Below, in pieces: positions 9,051 to 17,407 of a DNA stretch of 64,000 bases. The notes under the pieces were generated by a model. It saw only the letters and a program-made list of their open reading frames with translations, had not been told where the DNA came from and did no database searches. Source of the stretch: Mycolicibacterium agri (GTDB lineage Bacteria; Actinomycetota; Actinomycetes; Mycobacteriales; Mycobacteriaceae); assembly GCF_002553505.1 (NCBI RefSeq), contig NZ_PDCP01000027.1, positions 1-64,000 of the forward strand. Direction: 5' to 3'. How positions within the stretch are numbered: position 1 is the stretch's first letter; each line of letters starts with the position of its first letter. A program made the position numbers and the translations under genes.

Positions 9051-11279
9051 ATGTCCGACGTCGCGTCCCAACCCTCGAGACTCTCGAGTATCGCCGTTCT
9101 GACCAGCGGTGGAGACGCCGCCGGCATGAACGCAGCTGTGCGCGCGGTCAGCCGGAGCGCCGCGCGCCGCGGCATCGATGTCTATGCGGTTCACGAGGGC
9201 TACCACGGCCTGGTCACCGGTGGCGACCTCATCCGGCGCATGGATCCCGCTGAGACCGACGGCATTCTGCACCGGGGCGGCACGGTCATCGGTACCGCTC
9301 GGTCACGCGAGTTCAGAACACGCGAGGGCCGCCTGGCGGCTGCGCGCAACATGGTCGAGCGCGGTATCGACGCGCTCGTGGTCATCGGCGGCGACGGCAG
9401 TCTTGCCGGGGCCAATCAGTTCCGTCAGGAGTGGTCGGGGTTACTCGCCGAATTGGTTGATACCGGCGCCATCTCAGCGGAGATCGCGAAGGCGCACCCG
9501 TTCCTGCGTCTAACCGGTTTCGTCGGGTCGATCGACAACGACATGTCGGGCACCGACATGACGATTGGCGCCGACACCGCGTTGCACCGGATCGTCGAGG
9601 CGCTGGACGCTTTGCACAGCACCGCGGCCAGTCACCAGCGCACCTTTGTGGTCGAGGTGATGGGGCGCAACTGCGGCTATCTGGCCCTGATGTCCGCGCT
9701 GGCCACCGCCGCGAGTTGGGTTTTCATTCCCGAACAGCCGCCGGCTGAGGATTGGCCAGCGCAGATCTGCAGGCACATCAAAGCTGACCGGGAGATCGGG
9801 CGCAGGCACAGCGTGGTCGTCGTCGCCGAGGGCGCCCGAGACCGCGACGGGAACCGGATCACTTCCGAGCACGTCAGAGCGTTGCTCGAGGAGGGACTCG
9901 GCGAGGACGTCAGGATCACCGTGTTGGGTCACGTGCAACGTGGAGGCGCGCCAAGCGCTTTCGACCGTTATCTGGCCACGCATTTCGGATACCTGGCCGT
10001 CGAACGACTGATCGCCGACGAGGCGAACCGGCCCCCCGAGCTGATCGGGCTGCAGAACAACCGCGTGGTCACCTCGCCGCTGATGGACTGCGTGGCGCAC
10101 ACGCAGCAGGTGGCCGAGCGAATGAATTCCCGGGACTACGACGGCGCCCTCCGCTTGCGGGGCCGCCATTTCCGCGAGTCGTACCGGATCACGCAGACCA
10201 TGCAGCAGGCGGCGCCGAGACCCGTCACCTCGGACCGTCACTTCCGGATCGCGGTTGTGCACGGCGGCGGACCGGCGCCGGGGATGAACGCCGCGGTGCG
10301 CGCTGCTGTCCGACTTGGCCTCAATCACGGCTACACGGTGCTTGCGATCAAGAACGGGTTCAAGGGACTGCGCAACGGTGACATCCAGGAGATGGACTGG
10401 ATCGATGTCAGCGGCTGGGTATCCGAGGGAGGCGCCGAGATCGGCACCAATCGCTATGTGCCCGAACACCCCGCCGCCATCGCCGAAACCGCCGAACAGA
10501 TTGCCGCACACCACATCGACGGGCTCCTCGTGGTCGGCGGATGGGCCGCCTACCGGGCCGCTCACGAGCTGCACCGGCACCGACGGCAATACCCCGCGCT
10601 CGACATCCCGATCGTGTGTGTTCCGTTGACCGTCAACAACGACCTGCCGGCAACCGAACTCAGCATCGGCGCCGACACCGCGCTGAACAGCATCGTCGTC
10701 GACGTCGACAAGATACGGCAGTCGGCGGTGGCCACGCGGCGGGTCTTCGTCGTCGAAGTGATGGGGCACGACTGCGGCTATCTCGCACTGATGGGCGGTT
10801 TGGCCACCGGGGCTGACCGCATCTACCTGCCAGAGGAGGGCATCACGCTGGACGGGCTCGCCGCCGATGTCAAGGCCCTCGCTGAGAGGTTCCGTGCCGG
10901 CAAGAGGGTCGGCGTGATCGTGCGCAGCGAAGGCTCCGATCGCGTCTACACCACCGGGGTGATCACCTCGTTGTTCCAAAAGGAAGGTGGGCAACTGTTC
11001 GATGCCCGGCAGGCCATCCTCGGTCACGTTCAGGAGGGCGGCAACCCGTCGCCGTTCGACCGAGTGCAGGCCACGATCCTGACCGCGCGCTGCATCGAGT
11101 TCCTTTCGGAGCAGCTCGAGTCCGGCGGGCGAGCCAGCGCGATGATCGGATTCCAGGGCGGCGAACTGCGATTCACCGACCTCACGCGCTACCCGGAGCT
11201 CGTCGAATCAGACGTTCAGCGACCTGTGGAACAGCACTGGATCAACGGGCGCGAGCTCGCCGTCGTCATGCGCGACTGA
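9051..11279 (+). CDS. pfkA: Tandem-domain (eukaryotic-type) 6-phosphofructokinase
   Basis: This 742-residue protein contains two phosphofructokinase domains in a row, whereas bacterial PfkA is normally one domain of about 340. The N-half (residues ~11-380) looks catalytic: TSGGDAAGMN, ATP-type GGDGSLAGA, and GSIDNDMSGTD with the catalytic Asp. The C-half (from ~400) keeps the fold (VHGGGPAPGMN, MGHDCGYLA), but the ATP motif is GGWAAY and the catalytic Asp is replaced in LTVNNDLP. This matches the regulatory half of eukaryotic enzymes. I chose ATG 9051 over an upstream TTG at 9039. It sits alone between the PKS cluster and flavin genes. Which effector the second half binds is unknown. Confidence 0.9.
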   Translation: MSDVASQPSRLSSIAVLTSGGDAAGMNAAVRAVSRSAARRGIDVYAVHEGYHGLVTGGDLIRRMDPAETDGILHRGGTVIGTARSREFRTREGRLAAARNMVERGIDALVVIGGDGSLAGANQFRQEWSGLLAELVDTGAISAEIAKAHPFLRLTGFVGSIDNDMSGTDMTIGADTALHRIVEALDALHSTAASHQRTFVVEVMGRNCGYLALMSALATAASWVFIPEQPPAEDWPAQICRHIKADREIGRRHSVVVVAEGARDRDGNRITSEHVRALLEEGLGEDVRITVLGHVQRGGAPSAFDRYLATHFGYLAVERLIADEANRPPELIGLQNNRVVTSPLMDCVAHTQQVAERMNSRDYDGALRLRGRHFRESYRITQTMQQAAPRPVTSDRHFRIAVVHGGGPAPGMNAAVRAAVRLGLNHGYTVLAIKNGFKGLRNGDIQEMDWIDVSGWVSEGGAEIGTNRYVPEHPAAIAETAEQIAAHHIDGLLVVGGWAAYRAAHELHRHRRQYPALDIPIVCVPLTVNNDLPATELSIGADTALNSIVVDVDKIRQSAVATRRVFVVEVMGHDCGYLALMGGLATGADRIYLPEEGITLDGLAADVKALAERFRAGKRVGVIVRSEGSDRVYTTGVITSLFQKEGGQLFDARQAILGHVQEGGNPSPFDRVQATILTARCIEFLSEQLESGGRASAMIGFQGGELRFTDLTRYPELVESDVQRPVEQHWINGRELAVVMRD

Positions 11280-11356
11280 CGCCAATCGCCGACTATCCAA
11301 CAAGGGTGGCAGCAGGAGCCGAAAGGCGTTGGGGCACAGCCCAGTAGGACAGCCTG

Positions 11357-11818
11357 TTACTGCTGCTTGGCGAATGAACGGTATCCCTCAAGGGTGTTGA
11401 CGCAGGCTTCGGCCGCCTCCGCGCCCTTCTTGACGAAGTGGGCGTGGAAGTAGTTGACGTGCTCGTCGTGCTCGTGGAAGTTGTGCGGGGTCAGCACGAC
11501 CGAGAACACGGGTACGTCGGTGTCGAGCTGAACGCGCATCAACCCGTCGATGACTGCGCTGGCGACGAATTCATGACGGTAGATGCCGCCGTTGACCACC
11601 AGCGCCGACGCGACGATCGCGGCGTACCGCCCGCTGAGCGCCAGCCGCTTGGCCTTCAGCGGTATCTCGAAAGCGCCAGGCACTTCGAAGTACTCCAGCT
11701 GATCGGCGGAGTACCCCAGTTCGAGAATCCGCTTCGTAAAGCCTTCTCGGGCTTGATCGACGATGTTTCGGTGCCACGTGGCCTGTACGAACGCGATCTG
11801 TCCCGTTGGTTCAACCAT
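11357..11818 (-). CDS. ribH: 6,7-dimethyl-8-ribityllumazine synthase, type II (RibH2-like)
   Basis: This 153-residue enzyme would condense ribityl-aminouracil with dihydroxybutanone phosphate to make lumazine, the riboflavin precursor. VPGAFEIPL, the YRHEFVASAVIDGLMRVQ region and PVFSVVLTPHNFHEHDEH are visible. The last motif and the overall pattern resemble the RibH2 (decameric, Brucella/Mesorhizobium) group rather than the usual RibH. The start at 11818 (MVEPTGQ) fits the family better than 11836. It is divergent from a ribB gene 80 bases away. Confidence 0.88.
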   Translation of the reverse strand: MVEPTGQIAFVQATWHRNIVDQAREGFTKRILELGYSADQLEYFEVPGAFEIPLKAKRLALSGRYAAIVASALVVNGGIYRHEFVASAVIDGLMRVQLDTDVPVFSVVLTPHNFHEHDEHVNYFHAHFVKKGAEAAEACVNTLEGYRSFAKQQ

Positions 11819-11898
11819 GCTGCGAAAATAGCGCATCCGAGCAGGGCCGCAGACAGCGACGTCGGACTCCTCACCTGCTCGGTAGGATCGAAATCGCG

Positions 11899-12561
11899 AT
11901 GCCTAAGCAGTCGGGTCGGAGCAATCACAAGCTGGCGGATGTCGACCAGTGCTTGTCGGCTTTGCGGGCAGGTCGGCCGGTCATCGTCGTCGATGACGAA
12001 AACCGCGAAAACGAGGGCGACGTCATCCTCGCCGCCGAAACCGCGAGCGCACAGTGGGTGGCGTGGACGGTCCGGCACTCCTCGGGCTTCATCTGCGCAC
12101 CGATGACCAATGCGATCGCCGACCACCTCGACTTGCCGCTGATGGTCGAAGACAATCAGGACCCGCGCGGAACCGCTTACACGGTGACGGTCGATGCGGC
12201 CGACTGCAAAGGCACCGGGATCAGCGCCAGCGACCGCGCCCACACCCTTCGGGTGCTCGCCGATCCCGCGTCGACGCCTCGGCGCCTCACCCGGCCAGGC
12301 CATGTCCTGCCGCTTCGGGCCGCCGACGGCGGCACCCGCGAGCGGGCCGGCCACACCGAAGCCGCGGTCGACCTGATGCACCTCGCCGGGCTGCGGCCGG
12401 TCGCGGCCATCGCCGAGATCGTCGCCGACGACGGCGAGATGATGCGGCTGCCCGGCCTGCTCGAGCTGGGCGCGCGCGAATCGGTTCCCGTTCTGACGAT
12501 CGAGCAGCTGGTGCGCCATCTCGAAAAGACCGGGACACGGCCGACATTGCGGTCGATCTAA
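11899..12561 (+). CDS. ribB: 3,4-dihydroxy-2-butanone-4-phosphate synthase
   Basis: This 220-residue stand-alone RibB makes dihydroxybutanone phosphate from ribulose 5-phosphate. It carries VDDENRENEGDV (Mg and substrate acidic loop), RHSSGFICAP, GISASDRAHTL, RPGHVLPLRA and ERAGHTEAAVDL, the conserved family blocks in order. There is no fused GTP cyclohydrolase II domain, unlike the usual mycobacterial RibBA. The start ATG lies just after TAGGATCG. With the divergent type II lumazine synthase it supplies both steps around the four-carbon precursor. Confidence 0.93.
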   Translation: MPKQSGRSNHKLADVDQCLSALRAGRPVIVVDDENRENEGDVILAAETASAQWVAWTVRHSSGFICAPMTNAIADHLDLPLMVEDNQDPRGTAYTVTVDAADCKGTGISASDRAHTLRVLADPASTPRRLTRPGHVLPLRAADGGTRERAGHTEAAVDLMHLAGLRPVAAIAEIVADDGEMMRLPGLLELGARESVPVLTIEQLVRHLEKTGTRPTLRSI

Positions 12562-12574
12562 TAAGTAGGAACGA

Positions 12575-13585
12575 CTAGGCGTCGGTCAGCTCGGCGACCG
12601 ACGTCTCGACCAAGCGGCGCGCCGCCGCGGTGTCGGTGACGAGGACGTTGACCCATCCGCCCAGCAGCGCGCCGCGCAGCGCGGCGAGCTTGCGGACGCC
12701 GCCGGCGACGCCGATGCGTCGCGGAATTGCCATCAGCTGGTCCGGCGCGATGCCGATGACCCGCTCGTCGAGCTCGGATTCGACCAACACACCCGACGCG
12801 TCGAAGAACCGATAGCAGACGTCGCCCACCGCGCCCAGGCCGCGCAGCGTGTCTTGATCCTCTTCGGAGAAGACGTTGCCGCTCTGGCGCAGCAGCGGCG
12901 ACGGCTCCAGCGCGCCGATCCCCACGATCGCGGTGGTGAGTTTCGACCACAGCTCGCTGACCCGCGCGATCACCGGGTCCGACATCAGGCTCTGCTTGGC
13001 CTCCGCGCTGCCGATCAGGCCCGGCGCCGGCACGAAGATCGGCGTTCCTCCTGTCGCCGACGCGATCGTGGTGAGCAGGCGATTGGCCTCGACCTGGACG
13101 CCGGGGTCGCCGACGCCGCCGACGAGTTGGACGACTTCGTTGGCCACCGGAGTGCTGGTCGGCCGCATCCGCGCGGCGGTGGCCAGCAGGTTGGCGCTCC
13201 ACGACGAGATGCCGATGGACTCGTTGCCCAACAGCGTCGATTCGAGGTACGCCGCTGCGGCCGCGCCGAGATCGCCTGCGACGTCACGTTCCTCGGCGCT
13301 CATCGCGTCGACGACGACGGCCTCGGTCAGCCCGTACTGGCGCTGGAGTTCGTCCTCCAACTCGGTGTGCACACCGGCCGGAGAGGTCACCACGGTCTTG
13401 ACGATGCCCGCGTCGACCGCTCGCCGCAGCAGCCGCGAAACCCTGGCCTGGGTGATGTGAAGTTCGTCGGCGATCTGCGCCTGTTTGCGGCCGTCCTCGT
13501 GATACATCCGGGCGACCTTGACCATGAGCCGGGACTGTTCGTCGGTGGGGGGCCGACGTGAGCCGCGCCCTCCTTTGACCGTCAT
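12575..13585 (-). CDS. SorC/DeoR-family sugar-responsive regulator
   Basis: This 336-residue transcription factor has an N-terminal helix-turn-helix (residues ~20-60, KQAQIADELHITQARVSRLL) and a C-terminal sugar-phosphate-binding domain typical of SorC proteins (GISSWSANL near residue 130, LRGALLGGWVNVLVTD near the end). It is the last gene of the leftward transketolase-kinase group and is probably the local regulator. A motif shared with the main control region lies 20 bases upstream of its start (13605-13626). A phosphorylated intermediate as effector is inference from the family. Confidence 0.9.
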   Translation of the reverse strand: MTVKGGRGSRRPPTDEQSRLMVKVARMYHEDGRKQAQIADELHITQARVSRLLRRAVDAGIVKTVVTSPAGVHTELEDELQRQYGLTEAVVVDAMSAEERDVAGDLGAAAAAYLESTLLGNESIGISSWSANLLATAARMRPTSTPVANEVVQLVGGVGDPGVQVEANRLLTTIASATGGTPIFVPAPGLIGSAEAKQSLMSDPVIARVSELWSKLTTAIVGIGALEPSPLLRQSGNVFSEEDQDTLRGLGAVGDVCYRFFDASGVLVESELDERVIGIAPDQLMAIPRRIGVAGGVRKLAALRGALLGGWVNVLVTDTAAARRLVETSVAELTDA

Positions 13586-13604
13586 GCTCTCACCCCAGTC
13601 GGTT

Positions 13605-13626
13605 AGTCATGGTCGAGTGAATATGC
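13605..13626. promoter_or_regulatory. Candidate operator upstream of the SorC-type gene
   Basis: AGTCAT, ten bases, then ATATGC. The same two halves at the same spacing occur at 17368-17389 in the divergent control region. This is consistent with autoregulation by the SorC-type protein. Confidence 0.35.
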
Positions 13627-13656
13627 GTCAGTGCTGAGAGTAACTGCCGTTTTCCG

Positions 13657-15189
13657 TCATGGTTGCGGTGTGTGCGAGCGTGATTGGCCAGCGTGTCCCC
13701 CCGTAGAGGTGGCAGGCGCTTCGGACGCGCCACGACTCCGGTTCACCGCGTTAGCCCAGACATCGCGCCGGGCCTGTCGTTCGTCGTCGTCGAGTTGCGG
13801 CAGCAGCGGGCGATCCTCGGTGCCGTTCACCGCGTCCTCGAGCGCAGTGAACGTCCACCACCCGACTTGCAGCCCCGCGAGGTAGGCCGCGCCGAGCGCG
13901 GACAGGTTCGGGGTGGTCGACACGTACACCGGCAGCCCGCTGATGTCGGCCTGCAGTTGCATCAGCGCGCGCGACCGGGTCATGCCGCCGTCGCAGGCCA
14001 ACCCCTGCATCGGCCCGGCGGTGTCCCGGAACGCGGCGATGACGTCGTCGATCTGGAAAGCGATGGATTCCAGTGCCGCCCTTGCCAATTGCGGACGGCG
14101 CGTGCCCAGCGACAGGCCGCTGATCACCGGGGTGGCGTTGCGGTCCCACACCGGCGCGCCGAGGCCGCCGAAGGCGGGGACCATGACGACCCCGTCGCTG
14201 GTGGCGGTCTCGGCGTCATGCCAGAGCCGGTCGACGTCGACGTCGAGGACCTCGGAGAGCCAGGACATGGTGCGCCCGGTGGACCGGATGTTGGCTTCCA
14301 ATGCATGGGTGACGCCGCCGACGTCCCAGGCGATCGTGGAGCACACGCCGCTGTCAGCGGTGTGATGCGGCCCGATGGCCATCACCGACGATCCGGTTCC
14401 ATACGTGGCCTTGACGACGCCTGGACGCCACCCCGCGTGGGCGAACAACGCCGCGTGTGAGTCGGCCAGAACGGCCAGCACGGGCAAACCGTCGGGCAGC
14501 GGGTCGAGATCACGGATAGTGGGGAACGGCCCCGTCGACGCGACCACCCGCGGCAGTGCGCCCTCGGGGACGCCGAACATCTCCAGCAGGCTGGAATCCC
14601 AACTCGCGGTGTGAATGTTGAGCAGCTGGGTGCGTGACGCGTTGCCCGCCTCGGTGACCGGCTCGCCGCCGAACCGCGACAGCAGCCAGGCGTCGATGGT
14701 GCCGATCCGCCAGCGCCCCGAGCGTGCGCGGTCGCGCTGCGGATCGAACTCGTCGAGCAGCCAGCCGGCCTTCAGCGCCGAGAACATGGGGTCGAGCGGC
14801 AGGCCGGAGGTCGCGAAGATCTTCTCGGAAACACCCGCCCGTTCCAGCTCATCGGCGGCGGGCGCGGTGCGCTGGTCCTGCCAGCTGAGCACCGGGCCGA
14901 TCGAAGCGCCGGTGTTCGTGTCCCACATCGTGACCGATTCACGTTGCACGCTCAACGCCACACCCACGACCGCGCGCGCGATGTCGTCGGTGACGCAATC
15001 CCGTACGGCGCGGCGGATGCTGGCCCAGATTTCGGCCGCGCTCTGCTCTACCCAGCCGGGGTGCGGATGGCTCTGGCCGACGGGGCAGCTGGCGGATCGG
15101 TACACCCCGCCGAGGCTGTCGACCAGCATCGCTTTGGTGGAGCTGGTGCCCTGGTCGATCGACAGGATGAAGCTGCTAGGAGATGCCAT
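13657..15189 (-). CDS. FGGY-family carbohydrate kinase
   Basis: This 510-residue kinase would phosphorylate a ketose or polyol with ATP. The N-terminal phosphate-binding loop is SIDQGTSSTKAML, followed by LSWQDQRT, TYGTGSSVMAIG in the ATP lobe, and GGMTRSRALMQLQADISG near the C-terminus. It is closest in style to glycerol kinase and xylulokinase, but specificity cannot be read. The ATG at 15189 overlaps the transketolase stop by 14 bases, so translation is coupled. Next to a two-subunit transketolase, its product is probably a ketose phosphate, as in pentitol or apulose catabolism (inference). Confidence 0.9.
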   Translation of the reverse strand: MASPSSFILSIDQGTSSTKAMLVDSLGGVYRSASCPVGQSHPHPGWVEQSAAEIWASIRRAVRDCVTDDIARAVVGVALSVQRESVTMWDTNTGASIGPVLSWQDQRTAPAADELERAGVSEKIFATSGLPLDPMFSALKAGWLLDEFDPQRDRARSGRWRIGTIDAWLLSRFGGEPVTEAGNASRTQLLNIHTASWDSSLLEMFGVPEGALPRVVASTGPFPTIRDLDPLPDGLPVLAVLADSHAALFAHAGWRPGVVKATYGTGSSVMAIGPHHTADSGVCSTIAWDVGGVTHALEANIRSTGRTMSWLSEVLDVDVDRLWHDAETATSDGVVMVPAFGGLGAPVWDRNATPVISGLSLGTRRPQLARAALESIAFQIDDVIAAFRDTAGPMQGLACDGGMTRSRALMQLQADISGLPVYVSTTPNLSALGAAYLAGLQVGWWTFTALEDAVNGTEDRPLLPQLDDDERQARRDVWANAVNRSRGASEAPATSTGGHAGQSRSHTPQP

Positions 15190-16141
15190 CTCGGAGTACC
15201 TCGCGGGCGGCCTTGGCAATTCCGTCGGCATTCAACCCGAAGTAGTCAAGGAGGAAGCCGGCGCTTCCGGTGGGTGCGAATTCACCAGGGATGCCGAGAA
15301 TTCGCATTCGGCACGGCGCGTGCTCGACGACGTGTGACGCCACCGCGGCGCCGAGCCCACCGCTGATCGTCGCCTCCTCGACGGTGACGATGCCGGCCGT
15401 CTCCGTCGCAGCGGTGGTGACGGCATCGAAGTCGAGAGGTTCGACGAACGCCATGTTGAGCACGCGCGCGGAGATCCCTTCGGCGGCGAGTTGGTCGGCG
15501 GCCCAGCGGGCCCGCGACACCATCGTGCCAATGGCGATGATGGTGACGTCGGCGCCCTCGCGGACGACGTTGGCCTTGCCCGGTGTGAAGTCGTCGGACG
15601 GCTCGCTGACGGCAGGCACCTTGAACCGCGGAATGCGGATATAGCAGCCCTTGTCCTGGGTGGCGGCCCAGCGCAGCGCGGCCCGCGTCTGGGCCGGATC
15701 TGCGGGCACCACGACGGACAGGCCCGCGATGGCGCGCATCCAGGACAGGTCCTCGATGGAGTGGTGCGTCGGGCCGAGTTCGCCGTAGGCCATGCCCGGG
15801 CTCTGTCCACACAGGATGACCCGCTGCTGGCTGTAGGCCACGTCGGCCTTGACCTGCTCGGTGGCTCGGCCGGTCAAAAACGGGCCCGCGGCCGAGACGA
15901 ACGGAATGAGCCCGGCGTTGGCGAGTCCGGCGCCGACACCGACCAGATCCTGTTCGGCGATGCCGACATTGATGAGCCGGTCGGGGAACTCCTCGCGGAA
16001 CTTGACCAGGTTGCTCGACCCGACCGAGTCGTTGCACACGGCGACAACGCGGTCGTCCTCGCGGGCCAGCCGAGACAGTTCGTCAGCGAAATCGGCTCTG
16101 CAGTCGAAGACCGGGGCGTCGGTGGTCGGGGTGGCGGTCAT
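15176..16141 (-). CDS. Transketolase, C-terminal subunit
   Basis: This 321-residue protein holds the pyrimidine-binding and C-terminal domains of a split transketolase. The NVGIAEQDLVGVGAGLA block carries the catalytic Glu that activates thiamine diphosphate. GELGPTHHSIEDLSWMRA and the C-terminal NMAFVEPLDFD region follow. Its start overlaps the stop of the N-terminal subunit (16138-16141). The two chains together should move a two-carbon unit between sugar phosphates. A 1-deoxyxylulose-phosphate synthase half is less likely given the sugar-operon context. Confidence 0.9.
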   Translation of the reverse strand: MTATPTTDAPVFDCRADFADELSRLAREDDRVVAVCNDSVGSSNLVKFREEFPDRLINVGIAEQDLVGVGAGLANAGLIPFVSAAGPFLTGRATEQVKADVAYSQQRVILCGQSPGMAYGELGPTHHSIEDLSWMRAIAGLSVVVPADPAQTRAALRWAATQDKGCYIRIPRFKVPAVSEPSDDFTPGKANVVREGADVTIIAIGTMVSRARWAADQLAAEGISARVLNMAFVEPLDFDAVTTAATETAGIVTVEEATISGGLGAAVASHVVEHAPCRMRILGIPGEFAPTGSAGFLLDYFGLNADGIAKAAREVLRDGIS

Positions 16142-17052
16142 CGCGAAAGCTCCTCGAGTGCGGCGTGAACTTGCTCGTCGCTGGGCACCTTGTGATGCCA
16201 CTCGACGCGGTCTTCGATGAACGAGACGCCCTTGCCCTTGATCGTGTCGGCGACGATCGCCACCGGCTTGCCGGTTGTCGACGGCCCCAGCGCTTCGAGC
16301 AGCTGGCAGTAGTCGTGGCCGTCGATGCGCCGCGTCTCCCAACCGAAGCTCGCCCACTTCTCGTCGAGCGGTTCCAGGCCCTTGGTGTCTTCGGTGCGGG
16401 CGCCCTGCTGAAGACGGTTGCGGTCCACGATCGCCGTCAGCGACGACAGCCCGTAGTGCGCCGCGGTCATCGCGGCCTCCCAGTTACTGCCTTCCTGCAA
16501 TTCGCCGTCGCCGATCACCACGATCGTGCGGTAGTTCAAGCCGCGCAGCTTGGCGCCGAGCGCGCAGCCCGTCGCGACCGGAAACCCGTGGCCCAGCGGG
16601 CCCGTGTTCGTCTCGACGCCGGGCACCTTGACCCGGTTGGGATGTCCGTTCAGGGGCGAGAGGTCCTGGGCGAAATCCGCAAGGGCGGACCGCGGGAAGA
16701 AGCCTGCCCGCGCCAGCACTGAGTACAGCGACGCCGCGCAATGCCCCTTGCTCAGGATGAAGCGGTCACGGTCCTCGGCTTTCGGGGCCAGCGGGTCGAT
16801 GGACATGGCGCCCCAGTAGACCGCCACCAGAATGTCGGTCACCGACAAGTCGCCACCGATGTGCCCGAGCTGCGCGTGCTGAATGGTGGTGACGACGTCG
16901 CGCCTGATCTCTGCGGCGATGCCGGCGAGGGCGGGCGCAACCTGGGCGGGAGACATCGTCCGGTACGCGGCCCGAGCGTCGAGGTAGGACCTGGCCGCCT
17001 CCGCGTCGGGGGAAAGCCGCCCGGTCTGCTCACGCTCAGCGGTCTGAGTCAT
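16138..17052 (-). CDS. Transketolase, N-terminal (TPP-binding) subunit
   Basis: This 304-residue chain carries the diphosphate-binding domain: HIGGDLSVTDILVAVYWG, LSKGHCAASLYSVLA, GPLGHGFPVATGCALGAKL and the GDGELQEGSNWEA thiamine-diphosphate motif. It corresponds to the first half of a normal 650-residue transketolase. It is the first gene of the leftward operon (this subunit, C-subunit, FGGY kinase, SorC-type regulator) and reads away from the shared control region. Split transketolases occur in several dedicated catabolic pathways, so this one is probably pathway-specific, not the housekeeping enzyme. Confidence 0.92.
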   Translation of the reverse strand: MTQTAEREQTGRLSPDAEAARSYLDARAAYRTMSPAQVAPALAGIAAEIRRDVVTTIQHAQLGHIGGDLSVTDILVAVYWGAMSIDPLAPKAEDRDRFILSKGHCAASLYSVLARAGFFPRSALADFAQDLSPLNGHPNRVKVPGVETNTGPLGHGFPVATGCALGAKLRGLNYRTIVVIGDGELQEGSNWEAAMTAAHYGLSSLTAIVDRNRLQQGARTEDTKGLEPLDEKWASFGWETRRIDGHDYCQLLEALGPSTTGKPVAIVADTIKGKGVSFIEDRVEWHHKVPSDEQVHAALEELSR

Positions 17053-17407
17053 TGTTCGATTCCTTCCCGTCTCTCTGCTCCTCGTGACACTCGCTGGCCA
17101 CGTGCACCAAGCGGCGGTAGTCGTCAGCGTCCTAACCTCGTCGTCTTCGCGAGCGACGGATGTGATTATTTATGCAGTAACGACTAAACACTCACCAGTG
17201 TTAAACGGGATCCATGTGATGTCAATAGGTCGGCCGGCGCGCCGCCCGACGGCCCGGGTGGGACCTGCTCCAGGGGAACCGGAAGGGTGGTGTGCGCCGG
17301 TACGCACGGGCTTCGACGAAGTTGTTGACATCACACGCGAGGTCTCGCAGACTCTATCCGAGTGTTCAGTCATTAGTGACTAGATATGCAGTGGTGGAAG
17401 GTAGGCA
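17053..17407. promoter_or_regulatory. Divergent control region of the carbohydrate locus
   Basis: This gene-free 355-base stretch separates the two operons. It holds a 17-bp direct repeat with 14 matches (17162-17178 and 17376-17392, sharing TATGCAGT). It also has an 11-bp perfect inverted repeat, TGTGATGTCAA at 17215-17225 and TTGACATCACA at 17325-17335. Two short palindromes are AACACT-cacc-AGTGTT (17187-17202) and AGTCA-ttag-TGACT (17368-17381). Together they suggest binding sites for more than one regulator or for a looping protein. Confidence 0.6.
17325..17353 (+). promoter_or_regulatory. Candidate promoter for the rightward dehydrogenase-ABC operon
   Basis: A perfect -35 TTGACA (17325-17330) is followed after 17 bases by CAGACT (17348-17353) as a weak -10. 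The -35 lies inside one arm of the long inverted repeat and a palindrome follows the expected start point, as in a repressible promoter. Confidence 0.4.

Noticed and set aside
9510-11027. 505-residue minus-strand frame across the phosphofructokinase
   Set aside because: Antisense shadow without recognisable motifs.
11819-11898. FMN riboswitch between the ribH and ribB genes
   Set aside because: The 80-base gap is too short and lacks the conserved FMN-element blocks.
17170-17373. 67-residue minus-strand frame in the divergent control region
   Set aside because: No domain features, lies across the repeats, and has no ribosome-binding site of note.
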